Shown one piece after another: positions 41,190 through 54,205 of a DNA stretch of 64,000 nt. The position numbers and the translations under genes are program-made. The notes below the pieces were generated by a model. That model saw only the letters and a program-made list of their open reading frames with translations. It did not search any database and was not told the origin of the DNA. The DNA comes from JADJMO01 sp016794445. GTDB lineage: Bacteria; Myxococcota_A; Polyangia; Polyangiales; JADJMO01. The stretch is from positions 1 through 64,000 of the forward strand of contig JAEUKC010000116.1 in assembly GCA_016794445.1 (NCBI GenBank), in the 5' to 3' direction. How positions within the stretch are numbered: the first letter of the stretch is position 1; the number at the start of each line of letters is the position of its first letter.

Positions 41190-42257
41190 CTACTCGGACG
41201 TGGGCTCGGGTGAATCGATGCCGGAACCGTTGTTCGGTTGCGGCACGTCCCTAGCCGAACGGCCAGGGAGAAGCGAGACGGCGGCCGCCAGGGCCGTGGT
41301 GGCATAGGCGCCCTTGGGCAGCGTCATCCTCACGCGGACGACACCTCGACCGTCGTCTTCGGCCGCGAGCTCGGTGGGGATGATACGGAGCACGCGGCGC
41401 GTGCCCTCCCCGAGTGCCCGGTGGGGACGCAGACGTTCCAGGTCGAGGCCGTCTTCGGCGAGGACGGCCAGCTCGCGGGCGAGGACCTCACCCGCGGGGC
41501 AGGTCATCTCGCTCCCGAACATGGGGCCGGTGGGCGACAGCTCGCCACGCGCGGCGCGGGCGCGATCGGTCTCGACGTCCTCGCAGAGGAACATTCCGCC
41601 GGTGTCGTGCTTCTTGAGCAGGTCGCCGAGGGCGGGGACCCGATACGAACCGTCGGCGACGCGGGCCGAGAGCAAGCGGTTGAACCAGCGGGACTGCAGC
41701 GCGGAGAACAGCAGGCGGCGATCGCGGCTGTCGCGGGGCCCGCGGTCTTCTCCGCGGACGAAGGCGAGGGCGCGGTCGGCGTTGTCGCCGTCGCGACCGA
41801 ACCGCTGGGGGCCGAAGGCGTTCGGGAAGCCGTCGCGACCGATGGCCGCGAGCGCCGCGAGGGTGGCGGGCACGTCGGAGACCTCGCGCAGCACGATGTC
41901 GAAGCGGTTGCCGTGCAGGTGACCCGGCTTGAGTTTGTTGCGGTGGCGTGCGGCCTCCAGCACCTCGAGGTCGTCCCAGCGGAGCGCGAGGGCCGCCTCG
42001 GGCGCCACCTCGGGCAGGCTGATGCGCTGGGTGGTCACCGCCTCCTTGTCCTTGAGGCCGGCGTGGCCGCAGGCGCGCTTGTCGACGCCGAGGGCCGCGG
42101 CGAGGCGCGCGAGCGCGACGTCGGTCGTGAGGCCACGCTTCTTGAAGCGCACGAGGGTGTGCGGGCCGTCGCCCGTGGCCGGGTAGGCGTCGATCTCGTC
42201 GACGACGAAGTCCTCGGGCGAGGACTTGAAGCGGGCGGTCGGCAGGGGAGCGTTCAT
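41190..42257 (-). CDS. truD: tRNA pseudouridine synthase D
   Basis: The product is 355 residues from ATG 42257. The catalytic motif GHAGLKDKEAVTTQ contains Asp70. NRFDIVLREV, GFPNAFGPQRFG and GELSPTGPMFG are family blocks in order. The enzyme isomerises U13 of tRNA-Glu and others. The C-terminus is extended by about 25 disordered residues (NNGSGIDSPEPTSE). Its start overlaps the stop of the YfiM-like gene by 4 bases (ATGA). Confidence 0.95.
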   Translation of the reverse strand: MNAPLPTARFKSSPEDFVVDEIDAYPATGDGPHTLVRFKKRGLTTDVALARLAAALGVDKRACGHAGLKDKEAVTTQRISLPEVAPEAALALRWDDLEVLEAARHRNKLKPGHLHGNRFDIVLREVSDVPATLAALAAIGRDGFPNAFGPQRFGRDGDNADRALAFVRGEDRGPRDSRDRRLLFSALQSRWFNRLLSARVADGSYRVPALGDLLKKHDTGGMFLCEDVETDRARAARGELSPTGPMFGSEMTCPAGEVLARELAVLAEDGLDLERLRPHRALGEGTRRVLRIIPTELAAEDDGRGVVRVRMTLPKGAYATTALAAAVSLLPGRSARDVPQPNNGSGIDSPEPTSE

Positions 42258-42661
42258 GGGGTGAAGGCCACGAGGAGCCCGTAGCAGCGGGCCTCGCCGC
42301 GGGGAGACGAGATGCCCGAGAGCTGGGGCGACACCGTGACGCTCCGGTCCTTTCGCAGCAACAGGTCGAGGCCGAGGCCGATTCCCACGCCGAGCAAGGT
42401 GCCCGCGGCGTCCCAGGCGAGATCGCGCCACGACGGCTGGCCGAGCCCGAAGGCGTCGGCGACCTCCTTGCCGATCCCGATCCCGAGGGTGACAGAAGCG
42501 GCGACGGCCGCCGACCCGGGGCGCGAGGCCCCGAGCAGAGCGGCCGTTCCGTAGATCCCACCGGCGAGGCCGGTGGAGATCCCGAAGTGGAGCGCCTTGT
42601 CGCGGCCCCACCACGGATCGTCGTCGGCGTGGACGGCGGGCGCGACGAGCGCGCACGCCAT
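42254..42661 (-). CDS. YfiM/DUF2279-like envelope protein
   Basis: The product is 135 residues from ATG 42661, 14 bases after the upstream stop. A short signal (MACALVAPAVHA) precedes the family-like blocks DPWWGRDKALHFGISTGLAGGIYG, GIGIGKEVADAFG and PSWRDLAWDAAGTLLGVGIG. The H-F and K-E-x-x-D motifs match the YfiM group of predicted periplasmic lipoproteins, but no lipobox Cys is in the expected place apart from the Cys at position 3. Function is unknown. It sits between a lipoprotein gene and truD in the same direction. Confidence 0.6.
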   Translation of the reverse strand: MACALVAPAVHADDDPWWGRDKALHFGISTGLAGGIYGTAALLGASRPGSAAVAASVTLGIGIGKEVADAFGLGQPSWRDLAWDAAGTLLGVGIGLGLDLLLRKDRSVTVSPQLSGISSPRGEARCYGLLVAFTP

Positions 42662-42675
42662 TCCGACGACAGAGC

Positions 42676-43875
42676 CTAGAAGCCCGAGTTGCAGACCTTG
42701 CCCTCGAACTTGCCGCCGATCTTGCCCTTCTCGTCCGCCTTCGCGTCCGCCGAGGACTCGGCCCACACGGTTCCGCTGACCTTGTCGCCGTTCTCGAAGG
42801 AGAGCTTGTCGAACTTGATCGCCGCACGCGCGCCGCCCGAGTAGCCGAACGACTTCCAGTTGGAGAGGCCGCCGCCCTTCTTCGGGTAGGACATGTGCGC
42901 GGTCGCCGGCTGGGGCGAGCCCTTGAAGTTGTAGGTGACGCTGGAGCCGCCCAGGTAGTCGACGAAGAAGTAGGGGTGCTTCTTCTGATCGTCCCAGCGG
43001 GACGAGCAGGAGACGTCGGCGTCCGGGTAGAACTCGACGGAGTACACGTACTCCTTCTTCATGTTGAAGTCCTTCTGGACGATGACGAGGGCGGTCTTGT
43101 ACTCGAACTTCTCGCCGCCGTGCTCGCCGGCGACGTCGCCGCTCGGAGCCTTCTCCTCGAGCGCACCGCCCTTGACCTTCTTGAAGTTGTCCCAGTCCTC
43201 GCAGATGGTGATCTCGAAATCACCCGCGGCCTGGTACTTCCACTCCTTCTTGTCGTCGCCCTTCATCTCGATGTACTTGGTGTCGAACTCGAGCGATCCC
43301 TTGATCTTCTCGCCGTCCTTCAGCTTGAACTCCTCGAGGTGGATCTTGGTGAAGGCGGCCGGGACGTAGGTCTGCTTCAGCTTGATGCGCTGGTTGTTCA
43401 GGTAGAGCTGCACGCCGATGTCGCCGCCGGCGTAGAACTTCCCGCCCGGACCGGCCGGCACGTCGAAGCCGATGGTGTACGCCTCGTCGGGGAGCGTGCC
43501 CTTGCAGGCGACCTTCTCCGTCGACAGCTCGAGGTGGAGCCCACCCCAGGTGCTGGTGCGACCGTACTTGAACTCGAGCTTCTGGCCCTCGAAGGTGCCC
43601 GACAGCGCGCCGCCGGCCGACTTCTTCGGCTTCTCGCCGTCGTCGTCGTCCTTCTTCTTCTTCTTGCCGTCGCCGTCGTCGTCGTCCTTCTTCTTCTTCT
43701 TGCCGTCGTCGTCGTCGTCCTTGGACTTCTTCTTCTTCTTGTCGCCGTCGTCGTCGTCCTTCTTCTTCTTGTCGGACTTGTCGTCCGAGGAGGCCTCCTC
43801 CTTCTTCGAGCAACCACCCGCGGAGACGGCGAACGCCAGGGCGACGATAGCGAACCAGGACATCGACGGACGCAT
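42676..43875 (-). CDS. Lipoprotein with long K/D block repeats and beta-rich domain
   Basis: The product is 399 residues from ATG 43875 with a strong AAGGAGGT. Signal peptide and lipobox (S-A-G-G-C) are followed by ~65 residues of alternating K-blocks and D-blocks, then a ~320-residue beta-rich domain. That domain has blocks such as GTFEGQKLEFKYGRTSTWGG, TKYIEMKGDDKKEWKY and VCNSGF at the end. The domain shows an internal repeat of about 160 residues. The function is unknown. The 5' leader of its mRNA resembles that of the lipoprotein at 14678-15196. The polyampholyte stalk is shared with two other lipoproteins here. Confidence 0.75.
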   Translation of the reverse strand: MRPSMSWFAIVALAFAVSAGGCSKKEEASSDDKSDKKKKDDDDGDKKKKKSKDDDDDGKKKKKDDDDGDGKKKKKDDDDGEKPKKSAGGALSGTFEGQKLEFKYGRTSTWGGLHLELSTEKVACKGTLPDEAYTIGFDVPAGPGGKFYAGGDIGVQLYLNNQRIKLKQTYVPAAFTKIHLEEFKLKDGEKIKGSLEFDTKYIEMKGDDKKEWKYQAAGDFEITICEDWDNFKKVKGGALEEKAPSGDVAGEHGGEKFEYKTALVIVQKDFNMKKEYVYSVEFYPDADVSCSSRWDDQKKHPYFFVDYLGGSSVTYNFKGSPQPATAHMSYPKKGGGLSNWKSFGYSGGARAAIKFDKLSFENGDKVSGTVWAESSADAKADEKGKIGGKFEGKVCNSGF

Positions 43876-43990
43876 GAGAGGACCTCCTTCGGCGACCGGC
43901 GGTCCCACACCCACCCATGACGGGTGGCCGAGGCGTTGCGGTCGGGTCGAACTTTTCGGGGCCGGCACATACACCGGCTCCGGCCGGTTG

Positions 43991-44281
43991 TCAGCTGAAG
44001 CCCTTGACGGTGGCAGGAGTGCCCTCTCGTCGGGTCAGCGCCTCGAGGGCCGACCGGCCCTCCTTGCGCAGGTCCATCAGGCCGCCGAGGACCATGAACC
44101 CGCTGGGAATCCGCTTGCAGCCGTGCACTTTCACCCGAAAGGCCTGCGGAGCGCCCGCCTCGTCGTCCACCTCGACGTCGAGGCGCGCACCCGGCGGGGA
44201 GGGGCTCTCGGCGGTGAGGACGATCTGCGCGCCGGTGAACGCGAGGACGGTGCTCGGCTGGCCGCGGAGGCGGACGCTCAT
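43991..44281 (-). CDS. Small protein, possibly PilZ-like, downstream of smpB
   Basis: The product is 96 residues, starting ATG 44281 and overlapping the smpB stop by 4 bases. Alternating strands (VRLRGQ, VLAFTGAQIVLTAES, GARLDVEVDD, FRVKVHGCKRIPSGFMVLGGL) suggest a small beta-barrel such as a PilZ domain. The c-di-GMP motifs RxxxR and DxSxxG are not visible. I regard the function as unknown. Confidence 0.55.
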   Translation of the reverse strand: MSVRLRGQPSTVLAFTGAQIVLTAESPSPPGARLDVEVDDEAGAPQAFRVKVHGCKRIPSGFMVLGGLMDLRKEGRSALEALTRREGTPATVKGFS

Positions 44282-44820
44282 CGATCTCTCCGGTTCATGG
44301 CCCGACCCATCGCGGCGCGCGCCTCGCGGTCGGCCTCTTTCTTGGCGATGGCCTGGCGCTTGTCGCCCTTGGACTTGCCGCGGGCGACGGCGATCTCGAT
44401 CTTCACGTGACGTCCCTTGAAGTAGAGCCGCAGCGGGATGAGGGTGCAGCCGCCCTCCTTGAGCGTGTCGGCGAGCCGCTCGATCTCGATGGCGTGCATC
44501 AAGAGCTTCCGGGGCCGCCGTGGGTCAGGCGCGAAGGTGGTCGCCTGTGCGTAGGGGGCGATGTAGAGCTGGTGGAGCGTGCACTCGCCGCCCTGGATGC
44601 TGGCGTACGCGTCGACCATCTCCACCTTGCCGTCGCGGAGCGACTTCACCTCGCTGCCGACCAGGACGATGCCAGCCTCGTGGTGGTCGTCGAGCTCGTA
44701 GTCGAAGCTCGCCCGCCGGTTCTTGGCGATCAGCTTCTCCGCCGCCGCCCGCCCCACCTTCTGGCGCGAGTTCGCGTGGCGATCGCGCTGCGACGATGCG
44801 GTGGGTTTTCCCGAGGACAT
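44278..44820 (-). CDS. smpB: SsrA-binding protein SmpB
   Basis: The product is 180 residues, about 25 longer at the N-terminus than usual. Family blocks are present: AAAEKLIAKNRRASFDYEL, HHEAGIVLVGSEVKSLRDGKV, DAYASIQGGECTLHQLYIAPY, TLKEGGCTLIPLRLYFKGRHVKIEIAVARGK and a charged tail ending RDR. It binds tmRNA and brings it to stalled ribosomes. No ssrA gene is seen next to it. It is divergent from the receiver/J-like gene. Confidence 0.96.
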   Translation of the reverse strand: MSSGKPTASSQRDRHANSRQKVGRAAAEKLIAKNRRASFDYELDDHHEAGIVLVGSEVKSLRDGKVEMVDAYASIQGGECTLHQLYIAPYAQATTFAPDPRRPRKLLMHAIEIERLADTLKEGGCTLIPLRLYFKGRHVKIEIAVARGKSKGDKRQAIAKKEADREARAAMGRAMNRRDR

Positions 44821-44871
44821 GGCGCGTGGGGGGTTATCAGACGGGGGGGCCGTCTGCTACCACGGAACGAG

Positions 44872-47613
44872 GTGAGCGAGGCAGGATCCGACGACCCGCG
44901 AGATGCTGGGGCTCCCCCGCCGACGGCGGGAGAGCAAGCGGCGCGTCCCGCCGAGGAGTCTCCTTCGTCGGCCCCCCCACTGCCCGAGAGCCCGCCCTCT
45001 TCGGTCGCGCCGTCGTCCGGGTCCCCGTTCGTGCCCACGCCCTCGCGGCCGAGCCCCTCGCAGCCGATGTCGTCGCGGCCGGTCCCCGAGGCCGCCGAGG
45101 ACATGGACGAGGAGCCCGAGGTCGAGCGCGCGACGGTGTTCGTGACCGACCCGACCGTGGAGTCGGCGCGCGTCGAGTCGGCGCTGCGCGGCCGTGGCTA
45201 CGACGTGATCGAGGTGCCGCTCGCCATGCTGGTGGGGCGCGTCACGGTGCAGTGCCCGCACGTGATCCTGCTCGACGTCGACGCCGAGGGCGCGCTCGAG
45301 GTCGCCGGTCGGGTGCGCGCCGTCTCTGGCGCCGACGGCGTGCACCTCGTCTATCTCGGCGAGCCGGGCCGCACGTTCGAGTCGGCCAAGGACGCCTTCG
45401 ACAACGAGGGCAGCGGCTTCTTCGCGCGGCCCATCGACGTCGAGGCCCTGGTCCGCAAGCTCGACGCGCTGCTGCTCGAGGCGCACTCGGTCCGCACCGA
45501 GGCGCACGCGGGCCGTCTGGTCGGACCCAATTCGGGCGCGCCGCACACGAGCGGACCGCGCACGCGCGTGTCGAGCGTGCCGCCGCGGCCCTCGCGCCAC
45601 GGCGATGCCGATCTCATCCCGCCGTCGTTGCGGCCTTCGCTCGCCTCCGAGCCACCGCCCTCCAACGGCCCTTCGTCTCCCGGCCGGGGGTGGCCGACGC
45701 GCGCCGAGGCGCGCCTGTCGCCCGATCTCGAGCGCCTCTTGCGGGAGGCGGAGTCGCGCGTGTTGCCGCCGATGTCGCAGCGCCCGCTCGAGAGCTCGCC
45801 GCGCTCGGAGGACGAGATCCTCTCGCCCGAGGACGAGGTCGAGGCGGTGCTGCCGGCCGAGATCCTGGCGTCGCTCGACGAGCCGCTCGACGCCGACGAC
45901 GACGAGCACCAGGGCAGCAGCGAGACGGGCGGCACAGGAAATCACGGCACGAGTGGCTCCACGGGGGGCGCCACGCCGCGTGGCTCGACCGGGGGTGGCT
46001 CGACCGGGGGTGGCTCGACCGGGGGTGGCTCGACCGGTGACGCGAGCGCTCGCAGCGCGACCAACCGCGGCACCACGGGTGTGGGCACCCACGCGGGCAA
46101 GCAGGCCGACGCGCAGAGCGGACGCGGGACGACGGGAGGCACCGGGTCCCTCGACGCCGATCTCAGCGAGCGCGCGATCGACCGCGCGGCGCAGACCAAC
46201 GTCGGACGCCCTCACGAGGCGGCGGGCGCGGTCGACGCCGACGCCGGACGTCCCCCGCACCAGCGTTCGACCCCCCGGCCTCCCCGGCGCGAGCTGGGGC
46301 GCGAGCTGGGGCGCGAGCCCACCGGTCTCTCCGAGGCCGACGAGCGCTCGCAGTCACAGGTGTCGCCGTTCATGGGGTTGCCCGCGCCCGCGCCGGAGCA
46401 CGCACCACCGCTCGCGCCGCAGACCGCCCGACCGCCCGCGCCGCGCACGCGCGAGCCCGACCCACCCACGTTCGCGCCGGTGTCGGCGCCGGCGGCCCCC
46501 GCCTACTCGCCCGCGCGGGCGTCGCCGCTGCCACCGCCCCCTGCGCCCGTGGAGCTGCCCCCGCCACGCGCCCTCACCTCGGCCGACGACGCGCTGCGCG
46601 CGCTGGCCCACGCCGTCGCGGCCCGCCTGTCGGGCGTGCTCCGCTACGACGAGGCCAACGGCATCCGCCGCATCGTCCTGCAGGACGGCGACGTGGTCAC
46701 GGCCGCCTCGTCCATCGAGGGGGAGTCGCTCGTCGGCTTCCTCGTCGCGCGCGGCGACCTCGCCAAGGAGGTCGCGCAGCGGCTCGGCGGGCGCATCCCG
46801 CCGTTCGGTCGCCTCGCGGGCGCTGCGCTGGTCGCCCACGGGCACCTCCACCAGGATCAGCTCTGGGACGTGCTGCAGGCGCACGCCACGTTCCTGCTCG
46901 TGCAGGCGGTGAGCACGAACCGCGGACGCATCGCGTTCGAGGCGGAGCCACCCGCGCGCCTGCGCACGGAGCCCCCGGTGTTCGGCGGGACGCCCGGTCC
47001 GGCGCTGCTGGTCGAGATCGTGCGCCGCTCGCTCTCACCGTCGGACGCGACCGCGCGGCTCGGCGGGCCGGATGTGCGCTTCGCGATCGGTCCCCGGCGC
47101 GGGCTCCTCGACGAGTGTGGCCTCGACGAGGACGACGACATCCTCCGCGCAGCCGATGGTGGCTCGCTCCGGGACCTCACGCGCGAGCGGGGCGAGGACG
47201 CCCCCGCGCTGCTCTACGCGCTGGTCGCCCTCGGCGTGCTCGAGGCCCTCGCGGGGATCCGGCCCCACGTGGTCGTCGGGCCGGTCACCCGCGAGCCCGA
47301 CGAGCCCGCGGATCCCGTGCGCGACGCCGAGATGGACGACGCGGCGGTGCGCGCGCGCATCGGAGCGCGCCGCGCGCTGGTGGAGGACGGCGACTACTTC
47401 GCGATCCTCGGCGTGTCGCGCGCGGCCACCGGCTACGAGATCAAGCGGGCCTACCTCGACCTGCGCAAGGCGCTCGAGCCGCAGCGCGTGCTCCGACCCT
47501 CGCTCGCCGACCTCGTGGACGACCTCACGCTGGTGCTCTCGGTGATCGACGAGGCGTACGACGTGCTCAAGGACGCCACGCGGCGTGAACGGTATCGCCG
47601 GGCGATCGGGTGA
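44872..47613 (+). CDS. Receiver - DUF4388-like - degenerate J-domain regulator
   Basis: The product is 913 residues from a GTG at 44872. A disordered Pro/Ser N-terminus of ~75 residues precedes a receiver-like domain (~83-200; VFVTDPT, phospho-site in HVILLDVD). The usual K-P near its end is R-P (FFARPID). A low-complexity linker of ~350 residues follows, with Gly/Ser/Thr repeats. Then comes a DUF4388/PATAN-like domain (RLSGVLRYDEANGIRRIVLQDGDVVTAAS). The last ~75 residues are J-domain-like (DYFAILGVSRAATGYEIKRAYLDLRKALEP) but lack HPD (EPQR instead). It is probably a scaffold in polarity, motility or gliding-type signalling; this is inference only. Confidence 0.8.
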   Translation: MSEAGSDDPRDAGAPPPTAGEQAARPAEESPSSAPPLPESPPSSVAPSSGSPFVPTPSRPSPSQPMSSRPVPEAAEDMDEEPEVERATVFVTDPTVESARVESALRGRGYDVIEVPLAMLVGRVTVQCPHVILLDVDAEGALEVAGRVRAVSGADGVHLVYLGEPGRTFESAKDAFDNEGSGFFARPIDVEALVRKLDALLLEAHSVRTEAHAGRLVGPNSGAPHTSGPRTRVSSVPPRPSRHGDADLIPPSLRPSLASEPPPSNGPSSPGRGWPTRAEARLSPDLERLLREAESRVLPPMSQRPLESSPRSEDEILSPEDEVEAVLPAEILASLDEPLDADDDEHQGSSETGGTGNHGTSGSTGGATPRGSTGGGSTGGGSTGGGSTGDASARSATNRGTTGVGTHAGKQADAQSGRGTTGGTGSLDADLSERAIDRAAQTNVGRPHEAAGAVDADAGRPPHQRSTPRPPRRELGRELGREPTGLSEADERSQSQVSPFMGLPAPAPEHAPPLAPQTARPPAPRTREPDPPTFAPVSAPAAPAYSPARASPLPPPPAPVELPPPRALTSADDALRALAHAVAARLSGVLRYDEANGIRRIVLQDGDVVTAASSIEGESLVGFLVARGDLAKEVAQRLGGRIPPFGRLAGAALVAHGHLHQDQLWDVLQAHATFLLVQAVSTNRGRIAFEAEPPARLRTEPPVFGGTPGPALLVEIVRRSLSPSDATARLGGPDVRFAIGPRRGLLDECGLDEDDDILRAADGGSLRDLTRERGEDAPALLYALVALGVLEALAGIRPHVVVGPVTREPDEPADPVRDAEMDDAAVRARIGARRALVEDGDYFAILGVSRAATGYEIKRAYLDLRKALEPQRVLRPSLADLVDDLTLVLSVIDEAYDVLKDATRRERYRRAIG
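45981..46037 (+). repeat. 15-bp in-frame tandem repeat
   Basis: Three and four-fifths copies of TGGCTCGACCGGGGG encode G-S-T-G-G in the linker of the regulator. A second short repeat encoding G-R-E-L lies near 46286-46315. Both are multiples of three and so are frame-neutral. Confidence 0.85.
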
Positions 47614-47617
47614 GGCC

Positions 47618-47633
47618 GCGCCGAATTCGGCGC
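47618..47633. terminator. Perfect 16-bp palindrome between convergent stops
   Basis: GCGCCGAATTCGGCGC is fully self-complementary and lies in the 25-base gap between the stops at 47613 and 47639. It could fold as a bidirectional terminator stem or bind a dimeric protein. No T run follows on either strand. Confidence 0.5.
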
Positions 47634-47638
47634 CGCGC

Positions 47639-50446
<2,808 letters not shown>

Positions 50447-50497
50447 GGCCAGAGCTTGGCCATTTCGTCGGCACGCCGCAACGGTGCCGTGTGCCCG

Positions 50498-51733
50498 TCA
50501 GAGTTCTCCAACCGCGACGAGCTGGATGGCGCGGCGACACGTCCGGTGGAAAGCCTCGGCCGCCATGCGCAGGTGGTCCTCGGGGGTGTCCTCCTCCTTC
50601 GTGTGGGAGAGGCCCGCGATCGACGACGAGAAGATCATGACGGTGGGCACCTCCCGCGCCATCTCGCTCGCGTCGTGCAGCGCGCCGCTCGGGAGCTCCA
50701 CGTCGTGCCCCTCGACCTCCTTCACGCTGGCGCGCGCCGCGTCGAGGAGCTTCGGGTGGAACGGCATCGGGGGGATGCGGAAGATGGGCTCGAACGACAC
50801 CGTGCAGCCCTCGGCCTTCGCGCCCTCCTCGGCGGCCTGCCGCATCTCGCGGTGCATCGCGGCGAGCGAACCGGCGTCGATGTGGCGCATGTCCATCGTG
50901 ATGCGCGTCTCGCCCGGCACCGCGGTGACCACGCCCGGCCAGCACTGGACGTGTCCGGCGGTCGCGACCCCCTCGTGGCGACGCCCGATCTCCGCGAGCG
51001 CGAGCGCGAACCGCGCGGCGGCGAGGAGGCTGTCGCGGCGCATCTCCATCGGCATCGTGCCCGAGTGCGCGGCCTGCCCGCGGAACACGAGCCGCTCGCG
51101 CTCGATGCCCTTGGTGCCGGTCACCGTGCAGATGCCGAGGCCCTTGGACTCGAGGATCGGCCCCTGCTCGATGTGCACCTCCACGTAGGCCCTAACGTGG
51201 GCGAGGCGGCTCTTGGCCGCGAGGATCGTGGCGAGGTCGACGCCGTGCGCGGCGACGGTCTGGTCGAGCCGCTGGCCCTCCTTGTCGACGAGCCCGCGGG
51301 CCGCCTCGACGTCGAGCGACCCGACCACCGCCGCCGACCCGAAGAGGCTGCGGCCGAAGCGCGCGCCCTCCTCGTCGGCCCAGTCGACGACCGCGACCGT
51401 GATCGGCGGCGTGCCCTCGGCGGCGAGCGTCCGCACGAGCTCGACGCCGGCCATGACGCCGAGCGCGCCGTCGAGCCAGCCGCCCTTGGGCACGCTGTCG
51501 AGGTGCGAGCCGACGACCAGCATCGCGGGGCTCGTGCCGCGCAGGACCGCCCACAGGTTGCCGGCCTCGTCGGCGGACACCTCGACGGGTAGGCCGGCGA
51601 ACGCGGCGCGGAAGCGGTCGCGCGCCTTCACCCAGTCGGCGGTCCACGCGAGCCGGCGGCTCCCTTCGGGGCCTCCGGTGTGCTCGGCGAGGGCGCGGAG
51701 ATCGGCGACGACACGGGCAGGGTCGAACGGCAT
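50498..51733 (-). CDS. M20 amidohydrolase: allantoate / N-carbamoyl-amino-acid hydrolase type
   Basis: The product is 411 residues. Binuclear metal motifs of the hydantoinase/carbamoylase group are present: GSHLDSVPKGGWLDGALG, WADEEGARFG, VEVHIEQGPIL, AAHSGTMPMEMRRD, and LHDASEMA in the C-terminal region. Allantoate amidohydrolase, ureidoglycolate hydrolase, beta-ureidopropionase and carbamoylases share these blocks. An allantoicase is already encoded at 36349-37392, so a ureidoglycolate or carbamoyl-amino-acid role is as likely as allantoate. It lies 13 kb from the ureide genes, downstream of a small-protein gene on the other strand. Confidence 0.85.
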   Translation of the reverse strand: MPFDPARVVADLRALAEHTGGPEGSRRLAWTADWVKARDRFRAAFAGLPVEVSADEAGNLWAVLRGTSPAMLVVGSHLDSVPKGGWLDGALGVMAGVELVRTLAAEGTPPITVAVVDWADEEGARFGRSLFGSAAVVGSLDVEAARGLVDKEGQRLDQTVAAHGVDLATILAAKSRLAHVRAYVEVHIEQGPILESKGLGICTVTGTKGIERERLVFRGQAAHSGTMPMEMRRDSLLAAARFALALAEIGRRHEGVATAGHVQCWPGVVTAVPGETRITMDMRHIDAGSLAAMHREMRQAAEEGAKAEGCTVSFEPIFRIPPMPFHPKLLDAARASVKEVEGHDVELPSGALHDASEMAREVPTVMIFSSSIAGLSHTKEEDTPEDHLRMAAEAFHRTCRRAIQLVAVGEL

Positions 51734-51786
51734 CCCCCGAAGCTATCGAACTCGAAGGCCGTCGTCAGGGGGCTTCGCCGACGCCT

Positions 51787-51805
51787 CGCTCGTTCGAATC
51801 GAGCG
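51787..51805. promoter_or_regulatory. 19-bp inverted repeat in intergenic region
   Basis: CGCTCG (51787-51792) and CGAGCG (51800-51805) flank a 7-base spacer (TTCGAAT) in the 206-base gap between the amidohydrolase start and the small gene at 51940. The layout resembles a dimeric repressor site. No ligand is suggested. Confidence 0.3.
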
Positions 51806-51939
51806 GCGATCGTTCATCTCGGTGGTGAGAAGCGCCCCGAAGGCCGTCCACGATGTTGGATTCACACGATGCCGTCCTTCGGCCCGCCCCATGCACACCG
51901 CGTCCTCGGGGGAGACGGACCTGGCTCCAGGAGGGACCG

Positions 51940-52185
51940 ATGAAGAACGATCATGTCGGGCGTTTCGAGACGGAACTCGCATTCTATGCGGCACAGCTCG
52001 GCGAGCTCTCGGAGGCCGAAGCGTCCGACGAGGCCGTGCGGGACTTCAAGGCCAAGTACGAGGCCGCACAGAGCCGCCTCGCGGAGTTCAGGGCGGCGCC
52101 TTTCGACGCGAAGGTCCGGGCGGCGATCGGGGTCGAGCGCGCCTGGTATGCGCTCGACGCCGCGTTCGACCGACTGCCCTCCTGA
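51940..52185 (+). CDS. Small helical protein of unknown function
   Basis: The product is 81 residues from ATG 51940, with AGGAGGG at 51929-51935. It is acidic and almost entirely helical by composition (ELAFYAAQLGELSEAEASDEAV, FKAKYEAAQSRLAEF), with possible coiled coil. There is no signal peptide or membrane helix. It converges on the sigma-54 regulator, 10 bases away. I do not recognise a family. Confidence 0.65.
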   Translation: MKNDHVGRFETELAFYAAQLGELSEAEASDEAVRDFKAKYEAAQSRLAEFRAAPFDAKVRAAIGVERAWYALDAAFDRLPS

Positions 52186-52194
52186 ACGAGGAGG

Positions 52195-53856
<1,662 letters not shown>

Positions 53857-54205
53857 CGTTGCCTCGACCTTCCGAATCGATGGAACGGTAACCCATCCGA
53901 GCGCGTACGTATATGCCGCGAAACAACAATCTGCGGCTGTGGCACTTGTGCCGTCCCTCCACGAGTACAGCGAGTACCTGTTCAAAATGACGCAGAAGAT
54001 GCGTTCTCGTGGGCCTGCTGGATCGGGTCATGGTCAATGAGAGCCAAATGTGACGCCTAAGTCAGGTTGTTTGAAATGCAATTGAAAGAACGTTAGATGC
54101 ACGACTTGATTGGTGACCCGAGTCTTGGCGCGCAGGCAGCGGCCGGGGACGGCGCGACAATATGGTCGCCAACAGGGCGGCACGGCTCGTGCTCCTGTGG
54201 CGCGT
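53857..54205. other. Intergenic region, lower G+C than surroundings
   Basis: About 350 bases lie between the sigma-54 activator and the chosen hydrolase start. The composition is visibly lower in G+C (for example around 53905-53935 and 54061-54095). Small inverted repeats occur: GGCAC-TT-GTGCC at 53942-53953, and GCGAC...GTCGC at 54154-54169. I see no open reading frame with a ribosome site, no tRNA and no sigma-54 -24/-12 pair with GG to GC spacing. It is probably a regulatory region for both neighbours. Confidence 0.5.

Noticed and set aside
44821..44871. Possible ssrA (tmRNA) gene next to smpB
   Set aside because: The gap is only about 50 bases and cannot hold a tmRNA. No tRNA-like end is seen nearby.
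53940..53956. TGGCAC string near a sigma-54 activator as a possible -24/-12 promoter
   Set aside because: The GG to GC distance is two to three bases too short for sigma-54. The string is part of a GGCAC-TT-GTGCC palindrome.
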